This document shows positions 26,478 through 35,802 of a stretch of DNA of 64,000 nucleotides, piece by piece. The position numbers and the translations under genes were made by a program. Under the pieces are notes generated by a model. The model saw only the letters and a list, made by a program, of their open reading frames with translations, did no database searches and was not told the origin of the DNA. Origin of the DNA: GCA-2720975 sp964467985. GTDB taxonomy: Bacteria; Planctomycetota; UBA1135; GCA-002686595. Where the stretch lies: positions 1-64,000 of the forward strand of contig CAYXTP010000017.1 in assembly GCA_964467985.1 (NCBI GenBank). The letters are read 5' to 3'. How positions within the stretch are numbered: position 1 is the first letter of the stretch; each line of letters opens with the position of its first letter.

Positions 26478-28385
26478 ATGATTCAGCCTGTACTCCTGGG
26501 TTTCGTTCTTTCTACGCATGTGCTGGCCACCCTCGGCCCGATAGGAACGGGCGCGGCTTGGCAGGACGGTGGCTCCTATGTGTGGAACTTCTCTGTGTCC
26601 GAGCTGAAGGAGGGTATTGCTGGGAGGCCTGGAACTCCGCTGGCTCGGCGCGAAGCCGCAGTCGTGTTTGCACCCGAGGAACGGGGTGGGGGGGTCATCC
26701 TGAACGACGCCGCGGATGTGTTCGTGGCCGGGAATCCTGCCGAGAAGAGCATCTCCATGCCATCCGAGGCCTTCAGCGCGTCTGCCTGGGTAGCGATCGA
26801 ACGCCCCCATCGCTGGGGCGGGTTGATTGGCTGCGTGCAGGACGATGGGGACGAAGAGCGCGGGTTCATGTTGGGGTATGAGGAGGAGTTCTTCTCGTTT
26901 GCTCTCTCGACAAAGGGGGCCGATGACGGGAACGGGTTGCTCACCTACCTGCGGGGCAAGACTCCGTTTGTTCCGGGACGCTGGCACCACGTGGCAGTGA
27001 CCTACGACGGGACCCACATGCGCCTATGGGTTGACGGTCAGCTCGATGGGGAGTCAACGGCTCAAAGCGGTCCGATCCTCTACGACCCAGCGGCTTCCCT
27101 AGTCATCGGAAGCTATCGCGATAGCAACGAGGACAACTTCCTTGATGGGCGACTGTTGTCCGTGCAGTTGGATGACACGGCTTGGAGTGCGGAGACTGTT
27201 CAGTCAGCTTTTGAAGAGCGAGCCGAGCTCACTCAACTCGACCCTTGGACGGACATGGAGTTTGGGTTCCTGGTCCAGCCCTACCTGACCTGGCCCACGA
27301 GTAGCGAGATGTCTGTGCTGTTCGAGACGACGTTCCCCTCCACAGGGACAGTCCACGTCAGGCGAGACTCCGACCCGGTGGCGGCGACTGTGACGGTCCC
27401 CCTGGCCTCCGTGAGGAGTCTGCATGAATGCAGGCTCACGGGATTGGACCCCGACCAGAAGTACTTCTATCAAGTGCAGGCCCACGGCCCGGACGATCTG
27501 AGCGTTGAGTCTCCGCTCTTGTCATTCCGCACGGCAGCTACGCCGGGGAAGGCCTTCACCTTTGTCGTTATCGGCGACACCCAGACTCAGAGGGACGTCG
27601 CCAAGCGTGTCTCCGATCTAGCTTGGATGCATCGCCCCAATCTTGTCGTCCACGCGGGAGACCTGGTAGAGACCGGTACAAACAAGCGTGATTGGACCGA
27701 CGTGTTCTTCCCGAGCATGCAGCCACTCATCGGTCGCGTGCCGATCATGCCCGTGCTGGGCAACCACGAGCAGGACGCCGCGCACTACTACCGCTACATG
27801 TCCTTGCCCGAACCGGAACGCTGGTACTCCTTCCGCTTCGGAGATGCCGAATTCTTCATGATCGACGGGAACCGTTCATTGGCCGACCAGTCGGCGCAGC
27901 TAACCTGGCTTGAGGGCGCGCTTTCGGCATCCAACGCAACCTGGCGCTTCGCGATTCTGCATCAGCCGCCCTATACCTCGGACGCGGATGACTACGGTGA
28001 CACGACTCAGGGTGCCTCCACGCGGGGTGATCCGAACGTCCGCAACATCATCGGGCTGCTCGAGCGCTACAGCGTGGACATCTGCTTCTCGGGTCACGTC
28101 CACGACTATGAGCGGACCTTCCCAATTCGGAAGGAGAAGGTCCAGGCCTACGAGGATGGCGGTGTTATCTACGTGACGGCTGCGGGCGGTGGGGGACACC
28201 TCGAGGACTTTGACCCCACCAATACCTGGTTTGGCCACAAGAAGGCGCGCTACCACCACCTGGTCTATGTTGCGATCCATGGGGAGCACCTGGAGTTCCA
28301 GGCGATCGACGAGCACGGCCGCTTGTTCGACACCCTCGAGCTCAGGAAGCGCCCACGCAAAGAATCGCCGAGCCCGGGTCGGTAA
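26478..28385 (+). CDS. Secreted LamG domain/metallophosphoesterase (purple-acid-phosphatase-like)
   Basis: About 635 residues, ATG opening a signal peptide (IQPVLLGFVLSTHVLATLG). Residues ~35-240 form a LamG/concanavalin-like sandwich (ASAWVAIERPHRWGGLIGCV; GRWHHVAVTYDGTHMRLWVD). Residues ~255-345 form the Fn3-like N-terminal domain of purple acid phosphatases (TGLDPDQKYFYQVQAHGPD). Residues ~350-600 are the calcineurin-like phosphoesterase with metal ligands VIGDTQ, VHAGDLVETG, LGNHEQD, ILHQPPY and SGHVHDYERT. It would release phosphate from organic esters outside the cytoplasm. Its position just after the pst-phoU cassette fits phosphate scavenging, although the hairpin between them argues for its own promoter and no PHO box was found there. 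The substrate is unknown. Confidence 0.88.
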   Translation: MIQPVLLGFVLSTHVLATLGPIGTGAAWQDGGSYVWNFSVSELKEGIAGRPGTPLARREAAVVFAPEERGGGVILNDAADVFVAGNPAEKSISMPSEAFSASAWVAIERPHRWGGLIGCVQDDGDEERGFMLGYEEEFFSFALSTKGADDGNGLLTYLRGKTPFVPGRWHHVAVTYDGTHMRLWVDGQLDGESTAQSGPILYDPAASLVIGSYRDSNEDNFLDGRLLSVQLDDTAWSAETVQSAFEERAELTQLDPWTDMEFGFLVQPYLTWPTSSEMSVLFETTFPSTGTVHVRRDSDPVAATVTVPLASVRSLHECRLTGLDPDQKYFYQVQAHGPDDLSVESPLLSFRTAATPGKAFTFVVIGDTQTQRDVAKRVSDLAWMHRPNLVVHAGDLVETGTNKRDWTDVFFPSMQPLIGRVPIMPVLGNHEQDAAHYYRYMSLPEPERWYSFRFGDAEFFMIDGNRSLADQSAQLTWLEGALSASNATWRFAILHQPPYTSDADDYGDTTQGASTRGDPNVRNIIGLLERYSVDICFSGHVHDYERTFPIRKEKVQAYEDGGVIYVTAAGGGGHLEDFDPTNTWFGHKKARYHHLVYVAIHGEHLEFQAIDEHGRLFDTLELRKRPRKESPSPGR

Positions 28386-28540
28386 GGGAGCGGCTCGTCA
28401 GCCGGTCGACGAAGCGGCGACAGGGCGGGGCCCGGCTGGCCGCTTGAACGGGGAGAGCAGAGGTCGGGGGGCAGCGGTGGATCGAGCTCTGATCGGCACC
28501 CCGCGAGCTCTCCAGGAAGTCGACTCTGTGGGCCGGGGCG

Positions 28541-30631
28541 TCAGCGGGGATGTCTAGTCTTCTGGCGCTCGTTTTCGATGAGGTTGGCCATGGCCCGGCC
28601 CATCGCCTCACCGATGTTCATGTAGGTCTCTGCGTTGCCGTCGTAATGGCCGTTGGAGCTCCCGCCCTTCGACAGGGGATAGCTGTAGACGGTGGCGACG
28701 TTGCCCTTGAACTCTGGGTGCTTGCCCGTCTTGCCGTCGACGTTCAGCATGGCGTCGAGGATCATGCCCTCGTTGCCCGTCGAGCCCTTCTTCGTCTGCC
28801 CGAGGGTGGCGATGACGAAGTGGGCGGTGGGCGCAGCGAAATCCGTGCGCAGTTGGTTGATGAGGCGCGCGAGATTCTCCTCGTACTTGCTGGCATGGGC
28901 GGCGTTGTAGCGATCCTTGTCCCCCTGCCACCAGAAGAATCCGGCGACCTCGTAGCCCTTGGCGCCCGGGTAGTACTTGTCGAGTTCGGCGAGCGCCCCT
29001 TTGGCCCGCGCCACGTCTCCGTCGTACTGCATGCCGGCATACCACCCGATGGGCTCCGGCTCGGTGCCCTTCTCCCAGGAGTCGGGAGTCTGTTTGTAGC
29101 CCGCGTAGATCTTGCCCTCGTACTCGTACTGCTCGGAGCCCGGAGGCAACAGATCCCACCCTAGAGAGCGATTTCCGATGCAGCTCTTGAGGACCATGAC
29201 GGGCGCTTCGATGGCTTGACCCAGGTGGTGCCCGATGCCGATCTCCGGACCGATCTTGCCGCCCGTGATGGTCAAGAACTCGTTGTTGAACTGTCGCATT
29301 CCGCCCGTGCCGCTGCCCATCACGCGCACGTTGCGGACATCTTCTCGCACGGTCCACTGACCCTCGTCATCCACCAGGTAGGGGTAGAGACCCTTCTCCT
29401 GCACGGCGAGTTCGAGTGAGCCGTGGTCGCCCTTTACCTTGCCGAAGCCCAGCATGTTGGATTGGCCGAGGAGTATGTACACCTGCACGGTTTGGCCCAT
29501 GTCGGCCGGCAATCCGTCGGGATCGGGTAGCGAGTCGGTCCGCAGCGCGTGCTTGTTGGTTGGATCGGGCCCTTCGTTGCCGGTGTCGGCGTCTGGGTAT
29601 CGGGGATCGTAGTCACGTGCGGGTCTGGGCTTCACGCCCAGCTTCTCGTAGGCAAAACCGCTGGCCAGGGGGGCGTAGCGACCGACGATGTCGACGCTCA
29701 GATTCGGCGTGATGGCCTGCTCCAACTCCAGGCCCCAGAAGGTGGCGTTCACGATCAGGCGGCGCAGCCCAGAGTTCTCAAAGTCCTTGGCGCTGCCCAT
29801 TGTCGAGTGAAACACACGGGAGGGTCGCCCCTGCGCACCCGTCCAAGTCTTGATCCAGGCGATGGGCAGTGGGATGAGGTTGGGGTTGGGCCCATCAGTG
29901 GGCTTGCGGCCGGTCAATGGCTGACCCATCAGGAGCGGCGTGCAGGCCTCAGGTAGAGCCCCTCCCTCAGGGAAAGTCCGATAGACATCCGAGGGTCCCC
30001 AGACGTCCTTGACACCCCTGAGAATCGGGTGATCGGCCTGATCCTCGATGACCGTTCCCCTGGTGGAGTCCGCGTGCCAGTTCCCATGGTGGCTTCGGAA
30101 CGAACCGCCCAGGACGTCCTCCCCGAAGTGCACGCGTTTCCCACTCAGCTTGTAGTCCAAGTCGATGAAGCCGTGATTGGCAGTCCGCAGGGCGATCAGT
30201 GGTTTGCCGGAATCGAAGTAGGCGTGGAGATGCGCGAGCTGGTCCTTGGGAAGCGTGATGAGGCGCGTAAACAGAATGAGCATGTCCGCACTGTCCAGGT
30301 ATTCGATCCCCGGCACGTCGTGCATGACGGTCTTGTCCTCCCAGCGGATCTTCTGGGTCGGATCCACCAAGCCTTCCGCATTCACCCCGAACAGGACCGT
30401 GGTGTGGAATCCGTGCCGCTCCGCCAGGAGGTGCGCGAGCATCGGCAAGGACTGTTCGCTGCGATACTCCTGGTCGGCAGCGATGAAGACCACATGGCGT
30501 CCGGCTCCGGGCCCGTCACCGCCGGGGAATCTCAGCCAACGCGGATCGTCAGGCAGGGGGTGGTCGGATTGAGCGGTTGCGGCGGCTGTGCAGAGGATGA
30601 GAGTGGCTAGGACGCGGATCATGGGTGCCAT
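28541..30631 (-). CDS. ThuA-like domain fused to SASA-type carbohydrate esterase
   Basis: About 696 residues, from an ATG preceding a signal peptide (MIRVLATLILCTAAATAQ). Residues ~35-300 are a ThuA-like (class I glutamine-amidotransferase-like) domain: GRHVVFIAADQEYRSEQSLP, LIALRTANHGF, RVFHSTMGSAKDFENSGLRR. Residues ~375-690 are an SGNH-hydrolase of the SASA/CE6-like kind: block I LLGQSNMLGFGK with nucleophile Ser, VMVLKSCIGNRSLGWDL, FFWWQGDKD, and the C-terminal His segment NGHYDGNAETYMNIGEAMG. The SASA part removes acetyl groups from sugars; the ThuA part has an unknown, probably carbohydrate-related, activity. Two more SASA enzymes lie within 11 kb. It is monocistronic between convergent and divergent neighbours. 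Confidence 0.85.
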   Translation of the reverse strand: MAPMIRVLATLILCTAAATAQSDHPLPDDPRWLRFPGGDGPGAGRHVVFIAADQEYRSEQSLPMLAHLLAERHGFHTTVLFGVNAEGLVDPTQKIRWEDKTVMHDVPGIEYLDSADMLILFTRLITLPKDQLAHLHAYFDSGKPLIALRTANHGFIDLDYKLSGKRVHFGEDVLGGSFRSHHGNWHADSTRGTVIEDQADHPILRGVKDVWGPSDVYRTFPEGGALPEACTPLLMGQPLTGRKPTDGPNPNLIPLPIAWIKTWTGAQGRPSRVFHSTMGSAKDFENSGLRRLIVNATFWGLELEQAITPNLSVDIVGRYAPLASGFAYEKLGVKPRPARDYDPRYPDADTGNEGPDPTNKHALRTDSLPDPDGLPADMGQTVQVYILLGQSNMLGFGKVKGDHGSLELAVQEKGLYPYLVDDEGQWTVREDVRNVRVMGSGTGGMRQFNNEFLTITGGKIGPEIGIGHHLGQAIEAPVMVLKSCIGNRSLGWDLLPPGSEQYEYEGKIYAGYKQTPDSWEKGTEPEPIGWYAGMQYDGDVARAKGALAELDKYYPGAKGYEVAGFFWWQGDKDRYNAAHASKYEENLARLINQLRTDFAAPTAHFVIATLGQTKKGSTGNEGMILDAMLNVDGKTGKHPEFKGNVATVYSYPLSKGGSSNGHYDGNAETYMNIGEAMGRAMANLIENERQKTRHPR

Positions 30632-30977
30632 TGTGCCAGCCTGGGTGGAAACCACCCCCGCGAAACTCAATCGCGAGTGCGCGTTCCGCCGGTGCAACCC
30701 AGGACCCGGTCTGCAGCCTGGACCCGCGCCGCCCGAATGAGTCGTGGCAGGGCGGGCAGCGTCAAGACTCCGAACCCGTCGAGGTATTCATCAGCGCAGC
30801 GGCTCCACGTTTCGTGCCCGAACTGCTGAGAACGTCGTGGGGGTCGGGCGTCGTCGTCGTACTCCTTGGTGCGTGGCCGAGTGGTGTTCTGATGATCGTG
30901 GCTCCTCTCTTGTATCCGATCGGACCCTGGGGGACGAGAGCTCACTAGGGCGCTCGCCGTGGTCGGATCACGGGCGG
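30632..30977. other. Intergenic stretch, nothing recognised
   Basis: About 345 bases upstream of the ThuA-SASA gene and downstream of the HEAT-VWA gene. No coding frame with a plausible start or family pattern, and no clear hairpin, was found. Confidence 0.4.
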
Positions 30978-32762
30978 TTAGCGCGCTGCGACGAACGTAC
31001 CTTGGGTTTGATCGGCCAACGACTGCAAGAGCTCGCCGTTCCATCCGAGGGCGACGCAGTGAATGGCGACTCCGCGCAGTTCATCCCATTCCCGAACATC
31101 GGCCAGAATTCTCTCCGATTGCGTGACGCCGGTTGTAGGTTCACCATCGGAGAGCACGACGATCGTGTCCACCTCCTTGTGGGCGAACGCAGCACGGAGT
31201 CCGGCATGCAGGTTCGTGCTCTCCAGGGCGCGCAGACGGTTGACGTAGTTGCGGGCACTCTGCCGTGTCCGCGGGCTCATTGTCATCAGCTGTTTGCCCC
31301 AAGGGATGACCTTGGTGTGGAAGAGGATGACATCAAACCGGGCGCCGTCAGGGATTTGCTCCAGAGAAGCAAGCATCTCTCGCTGCATGCGCGGCATGCG
31401 GCCGTCGAGTTCCATCGATCCGCTGACGTCAAGCAAGAAAACGACCCTGTCGTTCGAGAAGCGCAGATCGTAGAAGGTCGCCTCTGCTTTCGTCGCAGAG
31501 TCCGCCCTCCTTCGTTCACGCTCGCGAAGCCGGGCCGAGGCGTTCTCCCGCGTGGGAAGTTGGTACGTGCTGCCTTCGCCGTTCCACCACGCCCTCCAGC
31601 GGTCTGGGCCGGGACCGTGATCCAGGGCCGTCAACTCGACCAACACCGAGTGGGCAGTGTCTCGCAGACGGGCCCCATCGTCTTCCATGCGCGTGATGAG
31701 GCTCGGGATTGCGACGCGCAGGCGTCGTTTCCTTGCCTGCTCGATCGCTTCGCGTCGGACACCCGGGTGCGGGTCGTCGATCAACTGTGCCAGCCTCTCA
31801 GCCGACTTCTGATCTTTCGCGTCGCCCAGCGCCGCAGCGGCCGCCATGCGCCACGCGAAGTCGTTGCCTTCCAAGGCCCGCACGAGTTTGCGCTCAAAAT
31901 CTGGCGCGTCACCCTGGGCGAGGGCGAGCGCATAGAAGGCCTGGAAACGTACGAATGCCGAGTCATGACTTGTCAGTCGCGCGAGGGCCCGAACGTGTCC
32001 GGTCTCTCCCCTCTTGCGTAGGCTTGCGATCGCAGCCGCGACAACTTCGGCGTCCCTGTCGCGCAGGGCCTTCTCCAGGGCTGCCGTGCTCGCCGCACCC
32101 GGGCGGTCGGCGAGTGCCCGGGCAATGAGCATGCGCACGCCTGCTGGTGTCTTGGACTTGGCTAGAGCCTTGTGGAGGATTTTCGTGGAGGCCGGGTCCT
32201 CAAACGAGGCTAGCGCGTCGACTCCGAGTTGTACCGACCCTGAAATCCATGGGCGGTAGTGTTCCAAGAGACGTTCGAGGGCGGCGCTGCTTCCATCTGA
32301 GGTGAGGACGTCGACCAAGCCACCCACCGCGTACTGTTGCGTTCGACTGTCCTCACTTTGGTCGAGCACGCGTGTCAGCTCGCGGCTAGCTCTATCGCCG
32401 AATAGGGCGAGCGTACGGGCAGCGGCTTGGCTGATCACGTTCGAGTCTGACAGCGCCTGTTCGGCGAGGAATTTGACTGCAGGAGTCTCGAGCTCAGAAA
32501 CTCCCCGAAAGTGTCGCAGGGCCTTGAGGGCGTGCGGGCGCAAGTCGCCCCGCGCTCGTTCGCTGCAATCCCGCAGGCCATTGAGCGCCATCCGGTTTTG
32601 TGCGAGTCCGATGGTCTCGAGAATCCCGGGATCGATGTCTTCGTCTTGGGAAAGCGCCTTCGCTACCAACGCCGCGATGTCGGGTTCCTGAACGGGCGCT
32701 GCGATGGAGCTCAAGGCAGGCCAGCAGCAGCACGTGAGTAGAATGACGGCTTGTTTCTGCAT
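30978..32762 (-). CDS. Secreted HEAT-repeat protein with C-terminal VWA domain
   Basis: 594 residues with a signal peptide (MQKQAVILLTCCCWPALSSIAA). Residues ~25-375 are a chain of HEAT-like helical pairs (e.g. PHALKALRHFRG, AAARTLALFGDRA, AAAAALGDAKD, GVRREAIEQARKR). A charged linker leads to a von Willebrand A domain (~425-590) with an intact MIDAS: VVFLLDVSGSMELDG (DxSxS), the Thr in ALESTNLHAGLRAAF, and TIVVLSDGEPTTG (Asp). The MIDAS binds a divalent cation and a protein ligand. The protein is probably a scaffold in the periplasm or at the cell surface. HEAT plus VWA secreted proteins are frequent in Planctomycetota. No operon partner is visible, so the role is unknown. Confidence 0.8.
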   Translation of the reverse strand: MQKQAVILLTCCCWPALSSIAAPVQEPDIAALVAKALSQDEDIDPGILETIGLAQNRMALNGLRDCSERARGDLRPHALKALRHFRGVSELETPAVKFLAEQALSDSNVISQAAARTLALFGDRASRELTRVLDQSEDSRTQQYAVGGLVDVLTSDGSSAALERLLEHYRPWISGSVQLGVDALASFEDPASTKILHKALAKSKTPAGVRMLIARALADRPGAASTAALEKALRDRDAEVVAAAIASLRKRGETGHVRALARLTSHDSAFVRFQAFYALALAQGDAPDFERKLVRALEGNDFAWRMAAAAALGDAKDQKSAERLAQLIDDPHPGVRREAIEQARKRRLRVAIPSLITRMEDDGARLRDTAHSVLVELTALDHGPGPDRWRAWWNGEGSTYQLPTRENASARLRERERRRADSATKAEATFYDLRFSNDRVVFLLDVSGSMELDGRMPRMQREMLASLEQIPDGARFDVILFHTKVIPWGKQLMTMSPRTRQSARNYVNRLRALESTNLHAGLRAAFAHKEVDTIVVLSDGEPTTGVTQSERILADVREWDELRGVAIHCVALGWNGELLQSLADQTQGTFVAAR

Positions 32763-32911
32763 GGAGATCGGTTCAGGCTACCCCCAAACTCAGAATGCAG
32801 TCAACGTCATGACTTGGTGAGCTGGGTCGCGGGTCGAGAGCCCAGATATCTGTGCGCCCAACGAACCCGATGACAGCACGCGGTCGATCGACTGTCTGCT
32901 AAACTGACGGG

Positions 32912-33355
32912 ATGAAGTGCCCGAGATGTTCGACGGCCCTCGACTCCCAACAGCTTCAACTGGGTACCGCGTGGACCTGTCGTGATTGTCAGGGCGTCTT
33001 GCTCGCGCGATCCGTGCTGGATGCCCAGGCGGGCAGGGGCTCGACGACCTCCTTGTGGAGTCGGGCCGAGGCGGCTGCCGAGTCGCTCGAGCTCGATTGC
33101 CCGGAGTGTCGTGGTGGGTTTCGGCAGTGGAGGGAGCCGGCCGGGGGGGACTGGATTGAGCTTGACGCGTGCCTCTGCTGTGGGCTGCTGTGGTTTGACC
33201 GCGGGGAAATCCACAAACTCAATGACTCCTTGAGCGAGCGAAGAGCGAGTTCCCGTGCCAGCGCTACATCGGGAGGGCCTCTCGACCCCGGCTGGGTCGG
33301 CGAGGGCGTCCTCGACGTGCTCGCTTCTGTCCTTGAAGCCTTGTGGGAATCTTAG
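32912..33355 (+). CDS. Zinc-ribbon (TFIIB-type zinc-finger) protein
   Basis: 147 residues. Two zinc-binding knuckle pairs: MKCPRCSTALD with WTCRDCQGVLLARS at the N-terminus, and LDCPECRGGFRQW with DACLCCGLLWFDRGEI at residues ~65-105. This is the zf-TFIIB-like arrangement of small bacterial proteins that end in GlyLeuTrpPheAspxGlyGlu. The C-terminal ~40 residues are low-complexity and end in a short hydrophobic helix (VGEGVLDVLASVLEALWES). Biochemical function is unknown for the family. It is convergent with the AlkD-like gene and has no obvious partner. Confidence 0.8.
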   Translation: MKCPRCSTALDSQQLQLGTAWTCRDCQGVLLARSVLDAQAGRGSTTSLWSRAEAAAESLELDCPECRGGFRQWREPAGGDWIELDACLCCGLLWFDRGEIHKLNDSLSERRASSRASATSGGPLDPGWVGEGVLDVLASVLEALWES

Positions 33356-33399
33356 TGAGGGGGTCGCGGTTCAGCCGGCCGTCGCCTCGCGCGCAAGCC

Positions 33400-34098
33400 C
33401 TAGAGGCCCAAGCGCTGCTTGAACAGATCGTGTGAGAGTTTCCGCTCCACGTCCAAAGGAGGGCACTTACCGGAGGGGTCGAACTCAACCGGTCCGATTT
33501 CCCTGGCTACCTTGATCGCTGCTGCGTGGAGCTTCTTGGTTCGCCCTCCGATGCCCATCAACGCGCCGCACATGGAGAGCACGACCGAAGTGGGTTGTTT
33601 GGAATGAGTTTTCTGAATGCGAGCAATGTGTGCCAGAAATGCCGCTTCGTCCGGAGCGCTCTTCTTCTTCCACTTGGACACTTCGTAGAGCAAGCCATAG
33701 CCGCAACGCTTGCGCGTTCGGTCCTTGCTTGCGATCCATTTCTCGATCAGTTCGAGGACGAAGGGAGTCTTGGCGAGGGTGGCGTCACAGGAGGAGAAGA
33801 CGTGGGCGAGGTATCCCCCCTGCAATTGCTCGACCTGGGTTTCGGCTTGCTCAATCGTCATCGATTTCGGGTCGTCGATGAGCAGCGCGATGATCTTGGC
33901 CTCGTAGACCTTCGACCTCCAAAGCTGCCTGGCAAGCTTGGGATCCCGGCCGAGGGTCTTGGCGTACTTGCGCAGACGAGTCAGGCCGATTCCGTAGCTT
34001 CGAAGCCCGCCTGACTTCTCAGCGTGCTTCTTCCAATGCGCGATGCCCCGCGCATCCTGTTCGCGCTTGAGGAACTCGAGTACCTCGGTCTTCGTCAT
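33400..34098 (-). CDS. DNA alkylation repair protein (AlkD-like HEAT fold)
   Basis: 232 residues, ATG start. An all-helical HEAT-like solenoid matching the DNA_alkylation family: SYGIGLTRLRKYAKTLGRD, LARQLWRSKVYEAKIIALLI, YLAHVFSSCDATLAKTPFVL, and KRCGYGLLYEVSKWKKKSAP. The family includes AlkC/AlkD base glycosylases, which excise cationic N3- and N7-alkylpurines without flipping the base. In this branch the central WxxSxxxExxxIALLLxxD helix is conserved, but the catalytic Asp/Trp of AlkD cannot be placed confidently, and many relatives have no proven glycosylase activity. It stands alone and would act in the cytoplasm. Confidence 0.82.
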   Translation of the reverse strand: MTKTEVLEFLKREQDARGIAHWKKHAEKSGGLRSYGIGLTRLRKYAKTLGRDPKLARQLWRSKVYEAKIIALLIDDPKSMTIEQAETQVEQLQGGYLAHVFSSCDATLAKTPFVLELIEKWIASKDRTRKRCGYGLLYEVSKWKKKSAPDEAAFLAHIARIQKTHSKQPTSVVLSMCGALMGIGGRTKKLHAAAIKVAREIGPVEFDPSGKCPPLDVERKLSHDLFKQRLGL

Positions 34099-34246
34099 AG
34101 ACTGAAGTCTATCGAGTCCTCAGGGGACCGCTTTGTGAAACCACTTTGGACCTCGGAAGGCGGTGGGGGGCATCAGTCGATGCCCGTGCCTGTTGTGTCG
34201 GGCGTTCACGCTCGCGTGGGCGGCGCCCAGAATGCATCCTGTTCCG

Positions 34247-35140
34247 ATGACCTGCTCAAGACTCCTCGCCTGCTGCTGTCTCTTGCTCGTTGCCGTTGGG
34301 TGCGTGACACCCAAGCCGGAGGGTGCGACGGAGGGCCTTTCCGTGCTCACCTGGAATATCTGGCATGGGGGTAGGGAGGATGGGGAAGTGGTAGGACCCC
34401 AGCGTGTAGTGGACGTGATTCGTGAGTCTGGCGCCGACCTGGTCGCCATGCAGGAGACCTACGGATCGGGGCAACTCATCAGCTCCGCGCTTGGATTTCA
34501 TTTTCATCCGCGTGGAACGAACGTCTCGATCCACAGCCGCTTCCCGATTGTTGCGGACATCTCAGTCTTCGAGGAATTCAAGTGCGTCGGTGCCGTCGTC
34601 GAAGTTCCCAGTGGCAAGCAGGTCGCTTTCCTGTCGATTTGGTTGCCCTACGACGCCGAGATTTGGGAGGAGGGCACGCGCGAGGGTCGCTCGCGCGATG
34701 AACTGCTCGCAGCATGCGCTTCTTCTGCTGTCAACCTGCGCGAGATCCTGGACCAACTCGATACGCGCTTACGGGAAGCCGGCTGGGGGGACCTGCCGGT
34801 GATTGTCGCCGGGGACTTCAACAGCATGTCGCACCTCGACTACACGGAGACCGCTCGCGAGCAATACGGCCAGGTCATCGACTGGCCGACGAGCCGGGTG
34901 ATGTCGGATCGTGGATTCCGCGACGCCTACCGAGAACACAGTCCACGGGTGGACAGGAACCGAGATCGTACTTGGACCCCGCGCTTTCCAGCGCAACAGC
35001 AAGATCGCATTGATTTCGTGTACGACACCCTGAGCAACATGCGCGTCGTCGAGGCGCGTGTCATTGACCGGCACCCAATGCGCTTCCCCTCCGATCACGC
35101 GGCGTTGTTTGTTCGATTCGGAGGCTACGAATCACGCTGA
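34247..35140 (+). CDS. Endonuclease/exonuclease/phosphatase family lipoprotein
   Basis: About 297 residues. The ATG gives a lipoprotein signal (CSRLLACCCLLLVAVGC); an ATG five codons earlier is also possible. EEP-fold signature in order: SVLTWNIWHGG (Asn), MQETYG (metal Glu), VIVAGDFNSMSH (Asp/Asn pair), RVDRNRDRTW, QDRIDFVYDT, and the catalytic PSDHAALFV at the C-terminus. All key residues are present, so it is probably an active metal-dependent phosphodiesterase or phosphatase of the envelope. Substrates in this superfamily range from DNA to phospholipids and inositol phosphates. It may help liberate phosphate, but nothing nearby ties it to the pho genes. Confidence 0.85.
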   Translation: MTCSRLLACCCLLLVAVGCVTPKPEGATEGLSVLTWNIWHGGREDGEVVGPQRVVDVIRESGADLVAMQETYGSGQLISSALGFHFHPRGTNVSIHSRFPIVADISVFEEFKCVGAVVEVPSGKQVAFLSIWLPYDAEIWEEGTREGRSRDELLAACASSAVNLREILDQLDTRLREAGWGDLPVIVAGDFNSMSHLDYTETAREQYGQVIDWPTSRVMSDRGFRDAYREHSPRVDRNRDRTWTPRFPAQQQDRIDFVYDTLSNMRVVEARVIDRHPMRFPSDHAALFVRFGGYESR

Positions 35141-35164
35141 AACGGATCCTTCGCAGCGAAACCG

Positions 35165-35551
35165 TTGCTGCGACAGGACGCCGCAAGCTACGCTGCTCTC
35201 GTGGATCCCGCATTCTGGACAGGCGGTTTTGTGGCACTCGCCATGGTGAATCGCGCCGCTTGGCGCCGGGGCGACGCGCACCAGGCACTGCCGTGGAGTC
35301 TCGCGTTCGTGCCCGCCGTACTCGGGCTCTACCTCCTTGGGTGGCTGCTCTCGTTCCTCGAGAGTACAGATCCGCCCAGCGTGGCGTGGCTAGCGATGAT
35401 CGCCGTGGCTGTGATCGGCATTGTTCCCAGTGGCATGGCCGCGGCGCGGAGCCATGGTTCAGCGCGCGTTCTCGCGGCTCTGAACGCGTCGGTTCTCGCC
35501 GCGCTGGTCACACGCGTCATCGTGTTCCTCAACGGGATCGAGCTCATGTGA
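35165..35551 (+). CDS. Small hypothetical membrane protein
   Basis: Up to 128 residues from a TTG; an in-frame GTG at 35201 gives 116. Three hydrophobic helices are apparent: ALPWSLAFVPAVLGLYLLGW, VAWLAMIAVAVIGIVPSGMA, and LNASVLAALVTRVIVFLNG. It begins 24 bases after the EEP lipoprotein stop and may be co-transcribed. No family recognised. Hydrophobic periodicity and the absence of a competing frame support coding, but the start codons are weak. Confidence 0.5.
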   Translation: MLRQDAASYAALVDPAFWTGGFVALAMVNRAAWRRGDAHQALPWSLAFVPAVLGLYLLGWLLSFLESTDPPSVAWLAMIAVAVIGIVPSGMAAARSHGSARVLAALNASVLAALVTRVIVFLNGIELM

Positions 35552-35802
35552 GTAGGGTTCCGTTCCGCGGGCAGCGCATCCCCTGTTGCGCGAGACCGAC
35601 CAAGGCCGCCCGCGATCCGATGCGCAGCCCGCAGGGCTCGCATGACCCTTGAACCCAGGCAGCCTCCCGGACATCACCCGCAGATCGACGCGCTCGGTAG
35701 AATTCCGGGGCACCCGCGTTCGGTCTCGGGCCCAAGTGCGTGCCTCGCATGCAGCGCCTCTCACTGGTCCACTGAATCGGTTTCCCCAACCCGAACTCCA
35801 AC

